DNA of 64,000 bases from NCBI GenBank assembly GCA_015345905.1, contig JADDTR010000003.1, positions 186,001 to 250,000 on the forward strand, in the 5' to 3' direction. Positions 54,091 to 64,000 of the stretch are shown here, one piece after another; within the stretch, counting starts at the first letter, position 1; every line of letters begins with the position of its first letter. Position numbers and translations under genes: made by a program. The stretch is from Aotearoamyces nothofagi (taxonomy: Eukaryota > Ascomycota > Leotiomycetes > Leotiales > Tympanidaceae). Under the pieces are notes generated by a model. That model did not search any database and was not told the DNA's origin. It was given only the letters and a program-made list of their open reading frames with translations.

Positions 54091-54882
54091 ATGCGATTGT
54101 CTCTTGTTTCTGCACAGCTCCTAGCGCTTCTATGCCTCCCGACTACCATCTACGCCGATACCTCGACTGTCTTATCCACGGTAACTGCATCTACTGCTCC
54201 GGAAACCACTCCCACTCAATATACCTCCGACTCGGATTTTCAGGACGCGATGCTGGTTGCTCATAACTTCTATCGAGAAGAACACAATTCGACGGATCTG
54301 ATATGGAATGATACCAGTGCGGAATATGCTGGGAATTGGTCAGAAAAGTGCGCTTTTAAGCATTCTGTAAGTTTTGGACATCTATGGTCTCAGCACAGTC
54401 CTCTCTGTCTAGTAAAACGTGATAGTCGATGTAGGACACAATATCTGTTTTGCAGTAAAGCTAATAGATCACATCAGGGCGGTCCGACGGGCGAAAATCT
54501 TGCAGCTGGTTACCCCAACGTAACTGCGTCGGTGGATGCCTGGGGTCTCGAACGACTGAAATATAACTTCAAAAAGGCTCAATTCAGTGAATCAACTGGA
54601 CACTTCACACAACTTGTATGGAAGACCACGACAACTGTCGGCTGCGGACGAAGCGAGTGCAATGGCACTGGAGGGACCGCTGGGTGGTACGTGGTATGCG
54701 AATACTATCCTCCCGGAAATGTGGTAGGGGAGTTTGCACAGAATGTACAGAGCGAAATTAAAGGGAAAGCGGAAAATGGCGTCGAAGCTGGCATGGAGGG
54801 TGCCGGAAATATGAGTGTGCCATATTGGTATTCGTTTGGATTGGTTATGGCTGCTGTAAGCGTCGCGATGGCGCTTGGATGA
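54091..54882 (+). CDS. secreted CAP/SCP/PR-1 domain protein, probably GPI-anchored
   Basis: 226 residues from exons 54091-54366 and 54478-54882. A signal peptide (MRLSLVSAQLLALLCLPTTIYA) is followed by a Thr/Ser-rich linker and a CAP domain: MLVAHNFYREEHN, YAGNWSEKCAFKHSGGPTGENLAAGYP (shown across the splice in part), GHFTQLVWK, VGCGRSEC and YVVCEYYPPGN. The HFTQLVW and CEYYPPGN signatures and cavity His are in place. Fungal relatives (Pry proteins) bind and export sterols. Several N-x-S/T sites fit secretion. The hydrophobic C-terminus (WYSFGLVMAAVSVAMALG) suggests a GPI anchor. The 111-nt intron is in frame and stop-free, and retaining it would split the GENLA motif from its helix. An upstream in-frame ATG at 54040 would place a polar stretch before the signal peptide. 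Confidence 0.9.
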   Translation: MRLSLVSAQLLALLCLPTTIYADTSTVLSTVTASTAPETTPTQYTSDSDFQDAMLVAHNFYREEHNSTDLIWNDTSAEYAGNWSEKCAFKHSVSFGHLWSQHSPLCLVKRDSRCRTQYLFCSKANRSHQGGPTGENLAAGYPNVTASVDAWGLERLKYNFKKAQFSESTGHFTQLVWKTTTTVGCGRSECNGTGGTAGWYVVCEYYPPGNVVGEFAQNVQSEIKGKAENGVEAGMEGAGNMSVPYWYSFGLVMAAVSVAMALG

Positions 54883-56100
54883 GAAAGTGGATATAATTTA
54901 TCATATTATGATACCCCAAAGCATCGTTTAACGGCTATTTCGGAGATGACAGACGAGTACAATGGTTGTGAATTTGCTGCTGGTCAGTTGAGATTTCGGC
55001 GTGACTTCGTCATCTTCTTTCACAGAACCTGTTTACACTTCTTTTGTTTTTTGGTAGATGACAGCTGACTGGCCCATGCTGCTAGGCAGCAGTATGGGAT
55101 CTCCTAATCCTCGTGTACTTGCCCCGGTGCTTCTTGCCCCTTCATCTCTGTTTTGACTGATGGATATTGAAAGTAGACGCCGGATGGCTGGTTGTCTCTC
55201 CTCCCTAGGCTTTTTCTTGTAGTTGTTTTCTTCTTTTCTGCTATCATGTATTTGGCTATTAAAAGTATGCTGCATATAGTACCCTTCTAGCACAGAGGGG
55301 CCAACGAGGATGTTGTCTAGCAACTAGGGATACAAGGGAAGCTGGAAATTGAGCTAGAATCACTCACCAGGCCGATCACAGATCAGGCAGGCTATTGAGA
55401 GGTATATCTTTCTCACCAGAAGAATATAGTTGCAAGGCCAAGCAAGGCCAATCAAGACTATCAGATACCTTCGCTTGGTTCTGGGTTTGCTTTAAAGGGG
55501 AGAAGTTGAGAGTGTTGAAGTTGAGGGATGCGGGATGAGAGACGTGCACCTCAGGCATGAAGGCTTGCCGACTCAGGCCAGCTCTAAGGCCTCAGCCTCA
55601 GCTCAGCCTCAGCCCCAGAGACAGGCAGTCATATGGCAGCGAGCATGCACCAGCCACACGTGCCACACCGTCGCATTCCGCCTCTCCCCACCTCCATGAC
55701 GGCCCCCCTTCTAATTTAAGCTCCTCGTGCTACTCTGCTTTTGGGGGCGAGACGGCCCCAGGACGCTGTTGGCTCGGTCAGCTGAAAAGGGTCATTATGT
55801 CTATATATTCTTGCACATCCTCTGCTGCTGTTGCTGCTGCTGCTGCTCCTCTACTCTCCTCTTTGTATACGCCGTCCGATCCACGCCACGCAGACAGACA
55901 CCGCACATCCTATAGCATCTACTCCTTATCCATCTAGCATTTGTGACTGCACCTTTCGTCGTACCGGCTCTCTACATAATACTTGCAGACAACTTCATTA
56001 CTCTGATCTCAAATTGGCATTGAGAACATCCTAAAGGAACAAAATCTCTAAGCCCTTTCAAAGGCCCGGGCACCCTCGAGGAGGCCCGCGATTTCTCCAA
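54883..56100. other. intergenic, no gene seen
   Basis: Contains a short CTG/GCT run (about 55826-55852) and pyrimidine-rich sequence. The last 200 bases are the probable leader of the gene starting at 56101. No coding support. Confidence 0.6.
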
Positions 56101-56839
56101 ATGTGTCTCATCAAATGTATGTAAGATCTCATCAGCTTCCCCTTCCAATATCAATCTCTCCGTCCAGTCAAGGGAAAACTAACCTCCCGCCACAGTTCGT
56201 TCTGAACATGACGATTCCGAGCCGGCCCGTCCCGTAACCTACGTCCGCCGCCGCCCCTCTCACTCCTCTCACCGCAACAGCACAACCATAATCGCACGAC
56301 CCGTCTCCCAGCAATCAATACACTCGCACCGCCTCTCCACAGCCGTAATTGAGCAGGCACCGCGACCCTCGCAATACGTAGTCGCGCCAGCCCGTACCTC
56401 GATTCCACAAATCGTACATGCGCCATCGCCGCCTCGCACCCCGCGGACTTCGGGTAATATGATAATTTCACATGAAGCCGGCCCACGGGCTAGCAAGGGG
56501 AGCATGCACAGTCAACACAGCAGGCATGAAGCTCGTAGATCAGAGGTTCTGTATGCAACGCAATCAGGGGAACGGAGTCGTGAGAGGATGAGGGATGGTA
56601 GCCGGGAGCGGATTAGTAGAGTATTTTTGACTACGTCGGACAACGATGTACGGAGACCGGAAGGTACTCGTCAGGCACTAAATCTTGAAGACGATCCAGC
56701 TAGAAGAAGCAGGAGTAGGAGTATTGCTTATGAGAAGAATCCTCGACTTTCTGGGCGAGTGGCAGAAAGAGAGAGGGTGTTAGTGGAGGAGGACGATGGA
56801 AGAAGAAGAGAATACTACCGGACTCCGGGGAATCATTGA
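56101..56839 (+). CDS. basic Arg/Ser-rich fungal protein, 219 aa, unknown function
   Basis: A 16-nt first exon (56101-56116, MCLIK plus one base) joins across GTATGT...CACAG to 56196-56839, giving one open frame. The product reads MCLIKFRSEHDDSEPARPVTY, then RRRPSHSSHRNSTTIIARPVS, IHSHRLSTAVIEQAPRPSQY, IVHAPSPPRTPRTSGN and a charged Arg/Glu tail with RS-like dipeptides (RRSRSRSIAYEKNP). It appears disordered with no enzyme motif. The MCLIKF start recalls a fungal family of small Arg-rich proteins, function unknown. Its 3' end lies 221 bases from the convergent F-box gene. Confidence 0.72.
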
Positions 56840-57060
56840 TCTATTTTGGGTATATAGTCGGCATGAGCATGGTGTTTAGTGGCGTTTAGAACAGGATAGA
56901 TCATTGAGATATTGGACAAGAGAATACTTTCTCTTCTTTTTGATGCAGATGGATAGGGTATAAGAATCGTTCGATTTTTGCTTCCTCTATGGTACTCAAT
57001 TTCTCATTCTAGACTCATACTCAATCTAGCCATACTCCAAAGTCCACAACCACTACGAGT

Positions 57061-60000
57061 CTATCGGATCTGGATGTCAATCCTCGCAACACCGGTGAGT
57101 TCCTCGACCAAATCCGTTGACTCCCACGTAACCGATTGAACATATGAGCGTCCCATGGATCTCCTACTGTGGTACAATATCTCCCCTCGAGAATGTGCTA
57201 CTGCAACAGTCTCAAAGGAGTCGTCCGAACTATACTCTGCGAGCTGCGGGACTGGTTCCGACAGATCTCCCATGAGAACATCTCCATCCGGATCAACATT
57301 GCTCGCAGCATGAGCTTCATAATAGCCCGGAGACTGACACTCTGGATCTGCAGAAACTGTGGATGCACTGCCATCAAACATTTCTTGCTCTGGCGTCTCA
57401 GGAGGCTCAGAAACGGCAGATAATGGCCATAGAAGAGGTGGATCTAGCATCTCAACATCGCCTTCGCCATCAATTTGTCTGATCGTCCCATCCCTTATGA
57501 CAAGTTGTTCCTTGATATTGCCATCCCATCTACCGTCATCAATTCTCCATGTCTTTGCCTTTCCGTTCCGTCCAAACGCCCAAATTGTCATATTCGGTCC
57601 AGAATCAATCACCAGCTCCACCAAATCAGTACATTTTCCAATCTCATGGCCTCTCACCTGCAAAGGCCAGTGACTCTTGTCTGTCCCATGAAACATTCCC
57701 CATGTAGGATCGTTTGAATGGTCCTGCCACTGAAACAGCGCACCATCATTCCGCCAATCAGACCATTCCCGATTACCTGCTGTACTCCATCCATACGGCC
57801 GACCTCCACCCTCGTATGGCATAGCAATGCCGCTTTCTTCCGCCTGACTATCAGCAAAGACATCTGCAGGTACACTAAAGAGCCAAATACTCTTCTCCTT
57901 GCCTGAACCATATGCAGCCACAACTCTGACACCCCACGTTAGATCACTACCACTTGCATATACAATCGGGCAGCCATCGCCGATGAAGCCAGCAAACCAA
58001 ATTTTCCTTAGCAACTTCGTCGGGCCACCTACCGGCGCATCGCTACCAAGGCAGAGCAATCCGGTAGATGGATCAGTGAACAATATATGGTAGCCATCGC
58101 TCAAAGGAACCGCACGATAGTGATCACTATCATCCCTTACACAAGTCGACTGTAGTTCGTGGTCATTACGGCTGCTCCAACCACTATACTTACCAACCTT
58201 ATACCAGAACGGACTCAACTTTGACTCTCTTGACCTCCCACAAAAATTATTGCTAAATTTGCTAGCCAATACAGAGCGTTCACCAGGGCTTCCAGCACTG
58301 CTGATCAGTCTTAATTTCTTTGCACTGTCCACGCCTGTTCTTGGCGGAAGGAAAAAGAGGTAGTCGCTCGGAGCGGTAAGGGGAAACCAGCGGTTCAGGT
58401 CTTGTCCTGTGATAGCATCGACCCAGTGTAACTCGATGCCCGAGCTAGACCCGAAAGCAACGCAGCGACGCTGAGGACAAAGAGCAACTGATCGAGGAGG
58501 ATCATCTGCACTGCAAAGAGGAGCATATACTGTTGGCATGGACCATTCAACAGGCATTGAGAAGTAAATGGACTGAGGTAGCTGAAGAGCATTTCGGTGC
58601 GTGTGGTCAGTCGGATATAGATTATCAATAGATGGACATGTAGGATCGCTCAGGGTCTGGCCAAAATCAAAGATTTGTTCGAGAGCAGAAGGTCCTGCGG
58701 CGGCAAGTGGGATGGTGGTAGGCTCATTTGATACTGCGACATAGGCGCTTGGCTGGTTCGAGGAGCGTGTTGCGATATAGTCGCGCCATCTTTCACCTCT
58801 AGAGAGTGGGTTGTTGTAGATTGCACTACCTCCATCGTGATAGTTTCCCAGAGATGAAGCACTTCTTCTCCTACTAGAGTTACCCGTAATAGCGCAGACG
58901 AGGCCCATGCGACTGTCCATGAGAACAGCAATGGCATCGCGACTGCAAGACGTGTCCATACTACAAGAGATGACTCTCCTGGGACAGATAATACTAGTAA
59001 TAGGCTTCATACCTCCGCTGATAAAGCCTTCGTTTTCCAAGCCAGTTTTATGACTGCGATTGAGCTCGTAGACATATACTAGGCAACCATGGGCCACCAT
59101 CAAAAATTCACCACAAGAACTAGCTGTGAAAGTAATGCCTGAATCTCCATCATCTGTTCTAGGATAATGAACGCCAGCTTCCGTGAAGTCCGTCGTAGAG
59201 ATGAGTATAAAGGGTGTTTTGCTGGCCACTCTGAGGGGTGGCCGTGAATTCCCATCTCCAGTGTTTAGCCCGTTCCCGGTCCAATCTGGTCCGAGAGCAC
59301 ACTCGCGCGCGATTGCTTTGCTCATACGCCATTCATCATTGGCTCGAACCCGGGAATCAACAATATGATTGGAAACAAGTTCCCGCTGCATACTCCTGGA
59401 CCAGCCACCACGCTTAAGCATAGTCTCAAGGATTGACCGCTCCAAACTAGCGATAAACCACGACTGCGAAATATGGCGAGCAGCATTGAAATCTGGGGGC
59501 CCAAGATGGAGGTATATTTGCTGGAGGATCTCTCTTGGTAGCTGCGATGCTGCAGGTATCTTCCGATAGGACGACCAGTACGGGATAGAACTCTTGAGTG
59601 ATAGGTATTCATCATAGCCTATGTTACCTACCAATTGTTCAAAATTATCAGCCGAAAGGGTTGGAGCTGAGTAAAGGGGCTTCAAGTTTCCGAAATTTGT
59701 TAGCGAAGGTGTTGGTTTGCTGTCTACTGCATCCCCAGTTTGGGAGAAGCCATTGAATTGGCATGAATCAGGAGGCACTATGCTAGGACATGAATCTGGA
59801 GTCATAGCCCCATTCAGGGTGTCTCTTTGAGGGGGTTGCAATACTTCAGAGAAGGTGGCACAGAAGGGTTCATGAGGACAAGGTTCCAATAAGTTGTCCT
59901 CAAAGACGGCACAGGGATCCGTCGGATCATCGAAGGAAGTAGTACTCCGACACGTGCGGTTTTCTATAGCGTGTACATCGATCTGAATTGATCTCTCCTT

Positions 60001-60648
60001 CTTTCTTATGCGAGACTCGGCTCTAGCAAGTGGATTAGATGTTCGTGGCTGTCTGTCCAAAGTTCTACCTCTTTCTACTTCTCGACCTTTTCCCTTATTC
60101 ACTAAATTTCCATGAAGACCAATAGAGGCAAATCCAAAGTCTGCGGGTGTTTCAGTCGCAGCGAGATCCTCGCCGGGCATGTGTGACTGTTCGAAGCTGT
60201 GGAAATGCGAGAAGGAGCCAGGACGAGGTAGCTCCTTATCAGGATCTGGTGGTGTTCCGCCTGGTGGAGTAACAGCTATGTTCGAAGATAAGGAGGTGCT
60301 TCTTTTTCCGGCTGTTTTGTAGGTAACTATACTCATCAGCCATTGTTGGGTATCAAAATGAGACGACAGACCTTCGTGAGCATTGCCTTTGGCCGGTTCC
60401 TCTGGCATCAAATATGCCTTATTAGATGCACTTTCTGGCTCCCCAAGCACCATAATGTGGTGCGTATCGGATTCTAGAATAACAGCTATTGATGTATGGG
60501 GAGTCGCTGTAGATGGGCGAGAGGAAGTATGACCCGATTGGGGATCTGCGACTCCCCTAGATAAGAGTATATGGGAAGACGTTGTTTTAGAAGGCTCTTC
60601 CACGGCCGACTTGGCAATGAGGGTCGAATGGTAAGAGATAATTGTCAT
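57061..60648 (-). CDS. large fungal F-box domain protein, 1195 aa
   Basis: Intronless. Residues about 369-405 read as an F-box (LPREILQQIYLHLGPPDFNAARHISQSW in part), expected to bind Skp1 and bring substrates to an SCF ubiquitin ligase. The first 360 residues are Ser/Thr/Pro-rich and probably disordered. Residues about 460-1050 look beta-rich and repetitive (VASKTPFILISTTDF, FTASSCGEFLMVAHGCLVYVYELN, VIACSMDTSC-like, SVALCPQRRCVAFGSSSGIELHWVD, GYHILFTDPSTGLLCLGSD, MTIWAFGRNGKAKTW), suggesting a degenerate WD/beta-propeller for substrate binding. The acidic tail is Ser/Glu-rich. Targets are unknown. Near-ideal F-box start LPREIL makes the domain call fairly firm; the propeller is inference. 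Confidence 0.85.
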   Translation of the reverse strand: MTIISYHSTLIAKSAVEEPSKTTSSHILLSRGVADPQSGHTSSRPSTATPHTSIAVILESDTHHIMVLGEPESASNKAYLMPEEPAKGNAHEGLSSHFDTQQWLMSIVTYKTAGKRSTSLSSNIAVTPPGGTPPDPDKELPRPGSFSHFHSFEQSHMPGEDLAATETPADFGFASIGLHGNLVNKGKGREVERGRTLDRQPRTSNPLARAESRIRKKERSIQIDVHAIENRTCRSTTSFDDPTDPCAVFEDNLLEPCPHEPFCATFSEVLQPPQRDTLNGAMTPDSCPSIVPPDSCQFNGFSQTGDAVDSKPTPSLTNFGNLKPLYSAPTLSADNFEQLVGNIGYDEYLSLKSSIPYWSSYRKIPAASQLPREILQQIYLHLGPPDFNAARHISQSWFIASLERSILETMLKRGGWSRSMQRELVSNHIVDSRVRANDEWRMSKAIARECALGPDWTGNGLNTGDGNSRPPLRVASKTPFILISTTDFTEAGVHYPRTDDGDSGITFTASSCGEFLMVAHGCLVYVYELNRSHKTGLENEGFISGGMKPITSIICPRRVISCSMDTSCSRDAIAVLMDSRMGLVCAITGNSSRRRSASSLGNYHDGGSAIYNNPLSRGERWRDYIATRSSNQPSAYVAVSNEPTTIPLAAAGPSALEQIFDFGQTLSDPTCPSIDNLYPTDHTHRNALQLPQSIYFSMPVEWSMPTVYAPLCSADDPPRSVALCPQRRCVAFGSSSGIELHWVDAITGQDLNRWFPLTAPSDYLFFLPPRTGVDSAKKLRLISSAGSPGERSVLASKFSNNFCGRSRESKLSPFWYKVGKYSGWSSRNDHELQSTCVRDDSDHYRAVPLSDGYHILFTDPSTGLLCLGSDAPVGGPTKLLRKIWFAGFIGDGCPIVYASGSDLTWGVRVVAAYGSGKEKSIWLFSVPADVFADSQAEESGIAMPYEGGGRPYGWSTAGNREWSDWRNDGALFQWQDHSNDPTWGMFHGTDKSHWPLQVRGHEIGKCTDLVELVIDSGPNMTIWAFGRNGKAKTWRIDDGRWDGNIKEQLVIRDGTIRQIDGEGDVEMLDPPLLWPLSAVSEPPETPEQEMFDGSASTVSADPECQSPGYYEAHAASNVDPDGDVLMGDLSEPVPQLAEYSSDDSFETVAVAHSRGEILYHSRRSMGRSYVQSVTWESTDLVEELTGVARIDIQIR

Positions 60649-61080
60649 AGAGCTCCGGGAAGAACAGCGACGTTTTCCTGACTCGGGCCCTCAGGGTCAA
60701 ACTGGTTACTAAAACTCTGGAATGATAGTGGTTAGGGATACCAATTTCACGAATCGAAATATGATTTAATGAAAGGATCCGGAATTTCCAAGATACATAT
60801 TAAGCGATAGGAATAATGTCAACAGCTCATGAACGAGCATGTTCATTGTGGTGTTCATAGTTACGTCAAGGATTAACCAAATAAACCTACTCGCTTCGCC
60901 GTCGAGAAGGCGCGCCCTGTACTCTGTAGGAGTCCTAATTTTATCAACTACCAATAATTCGATCCTCATAATTATAGAAGATGTGATAACCACGTCTCCT
61001 TCGCTATGCATATAACACGTTTCTAAGCCAATTCCGCCAATTAAAAGACAAGCATCTATTTGTTCGTCGCCTTGTATTAT
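60649..61080. other. intergenic, no gene seen
   Basis: Promoter of the F-box gene and 3' flank of the channel gene. Nothing recognised. Confidence 0.6.
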
Positions 61081-63782
61081 TTACACGTTATCATCACCAT
61101 TATCCCGCCACACATGAGTATCGCCTAAACTCAGTGAACTTGCGGTGCTATCCTCATTGCTGAGCACAGGCACAACGGGATTTGAATCAGAGCGGTGGTC
61201 AATCCAAACTTTCTGCAATCTGTTTGGAATCAGCAAAGAGCCCATGACGTAGGTGCAAAACAACTTACGGGACGACCAGGCTTGGATTCACAAACACCTG
61301 CCCCCTTTCCCTATCCTCATCAACAGTCATACTTCTACGCCGAAGGTGGACAGGTGAAGAATCAATGCTGACCTCCTCGTCGGCGATGTTGAGACCTAGA
61401 TCATCTTCACGACGTATGCTTCGGAGAGCAATAAACTTCGTAAGAGGTTCATATGTACTTGCATAGAAATAGCTGAACCATATAGTTATGAGACCGAGTG
61501 GTAGGACTAGAACTGCTTGTGTCAATGCCCCTTGCGTAGCTATCCAGCCAGCCATGGCTATCTGGAATATGCCGATGCCGATCATTAGACGATAAGAAAT
61601 CATTGTCCAGGCTCCACCGGTTGCATGTTGTGGATGATCCATGGCATATAGCAACTGATACTTGTAGACGAAGTAGCCTATAACGAAGTAAAGCCATCCA
61701 AAGAAGAGAACCATATAGCCTGCTGGAAGTATGCTGTACACTAGACACAGAATAAATATGAGGATCGCAGATGGCAAGTAAAAGCCATACTTGAATACCG
61801 GAGGTTGAACGAGCTCTGCATAATCTCTAGGTGTCTTTGCCCCCATCCGCATGATGGGATATAGGGAGACGCTACCAAACTCCAGTAATCGTAATGGAAA
61901 GAGACCCACTGCTTGAAGCAGGATGAAGTTAGTATAGAAAACCCCAAGTCTTTTCAAAGATTTCGCAAGAGTGTAGGCAATCTTAGTCGTGTCTTTCAGC
62001 TGGTCTTGGAGCGTGGGTATAATGTTGGTAGCAGCGCCAAAAACGGTGAACACAAGAAAGATGTTGAAGAAGCTGAAAAAGAAGTTCTTCGAAATCACTG
62101 ACAGCTCCACTTCGCTTTGTGATATTGAGCCTTGCATGTTGGCCAAGGTATCATAAAGGAAAGGGACGGCAATGTTGAGAAGCGATACCACAAGAGTAGG
62201 CAGGCCAGTCTGAACAAGGGCCTTTACGATATCGTGACGGAAGAGAACCTCTGCTAGCTGTGGCCAGACCTTCTGGATTGAGCACAGATTCAATAGAGAA
62301 GCAAAGGATGCGACAGGAATAAGCCATATGATAGTGAGCACAAATATGAAGACGGTAACAGTCCAGGAACAAATCATGCGACTCGATCGGGGGAGGTATG
62401 TGTTAGTCCATACTATATCAGATGGTGCTGGGGCAAGTGTCGCTTGAAGCCGTCTCGGGGAGGGATCGATTAGCGCTTGAACAGCCATCTGGCAAGCTGC
62501 GGTGGAATCCATGGTAACGAAAGCCAACGGAGTGGGCTTATATTCCTTCTTCCTCGCTTCTCGGATCTTGTCGTCCAGTTTTCTAAGTTTCTCTTCATAA
62601 CAATGAATGGCATCTACCTTTCTGCTCTTCAGCTTCAAAAAACCATACCAAATTCGGGTCGTCGGACGAGGTTTGTCATAGGTTGCGACACCGTTATTGG
62701 AACCGGTCAAAAGATTATTGTTCTCCTCACCATCAGCATCTTCGTCATCGTCGCTTATAGTAGGAGCTGGAGGCTGAATATTAGGAAGAGATTCCAACTG
62801 TCTCTGGATGCTTTGTTGCCCAAGATAAACAGTCCACGCTTCCTCGAGTTTCCTCAATATGTAAGCTCTTTGATCCATCAGTTCATCAAGTTCTTTCCAG
62901 TCGCGGCACAATGTTACGCTTTCAACCTCTCCAATCTCAAGTTTTTCCAGGATCTCTTTGATACCCTCTTCGGATCTAAGCTCTGGAGGAATACCAGATA
63001 GTTTAATTGTTCTATCAGTAATCGTTGATTGGCTGCCGAGGTAATCTTGTCGAATCCGGATTATTTTCTTTGTCTGGTCCAGTAGGAAATAGAATGCCAG
63101 GCCAGTGAAGAGATAGGTAAAGACCAAATATGCCCACAGATAACTGTTGTCCACTTTCGGCGCGTCCTTCGGTTCCGTGAATGTACCATTCTCTACGCTC
63201 GAGAACCGGTAAAATGTACTTTGGCCTAATTCTAAAGATTCGTTTCTATCCCCACTATCCCAAGGGCTTGGTAGGCCAACAAAGTGGTGGTTAATGGGGG
63301 CCAGGATAACTGCGGTAATGATAAACATTATGCTAAAGAATCTGATCGACATCTTAAAGAACGATAAGAACTACCAGAGATTAGCATTGTATTTAGATTT
63401 TTGCACAAAGTATTTCATACCACAAAAGCATCAAGGCCTGCACAGGCAAGTACTTGTTGCTCGGTGATCCTATACAAGGCTGGTATCCAGCCAAAGAAAG
63501 TGTCTGGCAATTCTGGTAAAGCCGCAGCAGCGTCGGTGTGCCGTTTTCTCGCGGCGTATAACGACTTCCATCGCGGACGCAGTATCTAACATAGTCAGCA
63601 TTTCCTTCATTCGCAGCCTAGGTGTCCGCCTGCTCGAAAGGACTCACGCAGAAAGCTATGAATGATGAGAGCCCAAGCGCAGAGGATATAACTAATTGGA
63701 CGGCAGTATCCTTCTGTTTACCAACAGATGGATCTGTTGGGTCGTCGCCTTTACACTCATCGAGTAAGCCGAAGACGTCCAT
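61081..63782 (-). CDS. CSC1/RSN1-family (DUF221) osmosensitive calcium-permeable channel
   Basis: Multi-spanning membrane protein of the OSCA/TMEM63/Csc1 family, mechanically or osmotically gated cation channels. 846 residues from exons 63782-63648, 63585-63421, 63370-61269 and 61219-61081. N-terminal spans: VQLVISSALGLSSFIAFC, then LRPRWKSLYAARK, TFFGWIPALYRITEQQVL, GLDAFVFLSFFKMSIRF and SIMFIITAVILAPINHH. A cytosolic PHM7-like domain follows (LSGIPPELRSEEGIKEILEKL, RIWYGFLKL, AFVTMDSTAACQMAVQAL). The 7TM core begins APSDIVWTNTYL and includes FFFSFFNIFLVFTVFG and LRLLEFGSVSLYPIM. The last intron's donor (CC/GTAAGT) contains a TAA, so an unspliced reading stops early; splicing adds a 46-residue tail (LQKVWIDHRSDSN...DNGDDNV). 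Which yeast paralogue it matches is undecided. Confidence 0.94.
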
Positions 63783-64000
63783 CTTTCATGGTGTTCAGTA
63801 TGTTGAAGAAGATGTTGAAGAAACCGTTGCTGGCGCAGGATGCTGTAGCAGCTCCGCTTCGCGAAGTTAGATGATGACGATCCGCGCGCCACCACCGTAC
63901 ACGCCATGCAGCTATCCCTGGAACCCGGGCGCTCGGGCCTCACTTTATATACAGCCAATCATGGACAGCTTTAGTCCAGGCCCACATTTGCAACAGGCGG

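Overview
The window is nuclear DNA of a filamentous ascomycete (Pezizomycotina). The genes are close together and on both strands. They carry many short introns (about 46-110 nt, mostly GT-AG, with CTAAY or CTGAC-like branch points). The proteins are typically fungal: a Zn(II)2Cys6 regulator, a DUF3074 protein, Erv26/Svp26, an Rsn1/Csc1-type channel, a TPS3-like trehalose-synthase subunit and an alpha-pheromone precursor. I cannot fix the class from sequence alone. No rRNA, tRNA, CRISPR array or recognisable transposon was seen.

Layout. 1-3255 is a gene-free GC-rich island. 3256-9286 carries a Zn2Cys6 factor, a DUF3074 protein and lumazine synthase. 9550-12599 (minus) is a 916-residue disordered protein. 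12600-17292 is a second island. 17293-23161 holds a disordered protein, a J-protein, a small membrane protein and a tightly packed PRA1/unknown gene pair. 23162-24825 is a third island. 24826-33857 holds an ER J-protein, an unknown gene, proteasome subunit PRE10 and the alpha-pheromone gene. 33858-47655 is a housekeeping block: IDH1, an unknown gene, BUD23, SVP26, a coiled-coil gene, PXR1, MSH4 and RSA4. 47656-49949 is a fourth island. 49950-63782 holds the TPS3-like gene, a CAP/PR-1 protein, two genes of unknown role (one with an F-box) and a CSC1/RSN1 channel.

Themes. Three genes serve ribosome biogenesis (BUD23, PXR1, RSA4) and two serve early secretory traffic (SVP26, PRA1). The pheromone precursor and an intact MSH4 suggest that the sexual cycle is retained. 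The most striking locus is the pheromone precursor at 31213-32058. It has eight identical FCHRVGEPCSK cores separated by strings of X-Ala/X-Pro dipeptides, and a 63-nt intron whose removal is needed to keep the dipeptides in register. The four islands share short 8-12 bp tandem repeats and recurrent TGTACTG words and have no supportable genes.

Exon structures were worked out by hand from splice signals, reading-frame closure and remembered family consensus. Where exon lengths sum to an open frame with the expected motifs, I treat the model as well supported. No database search was run.
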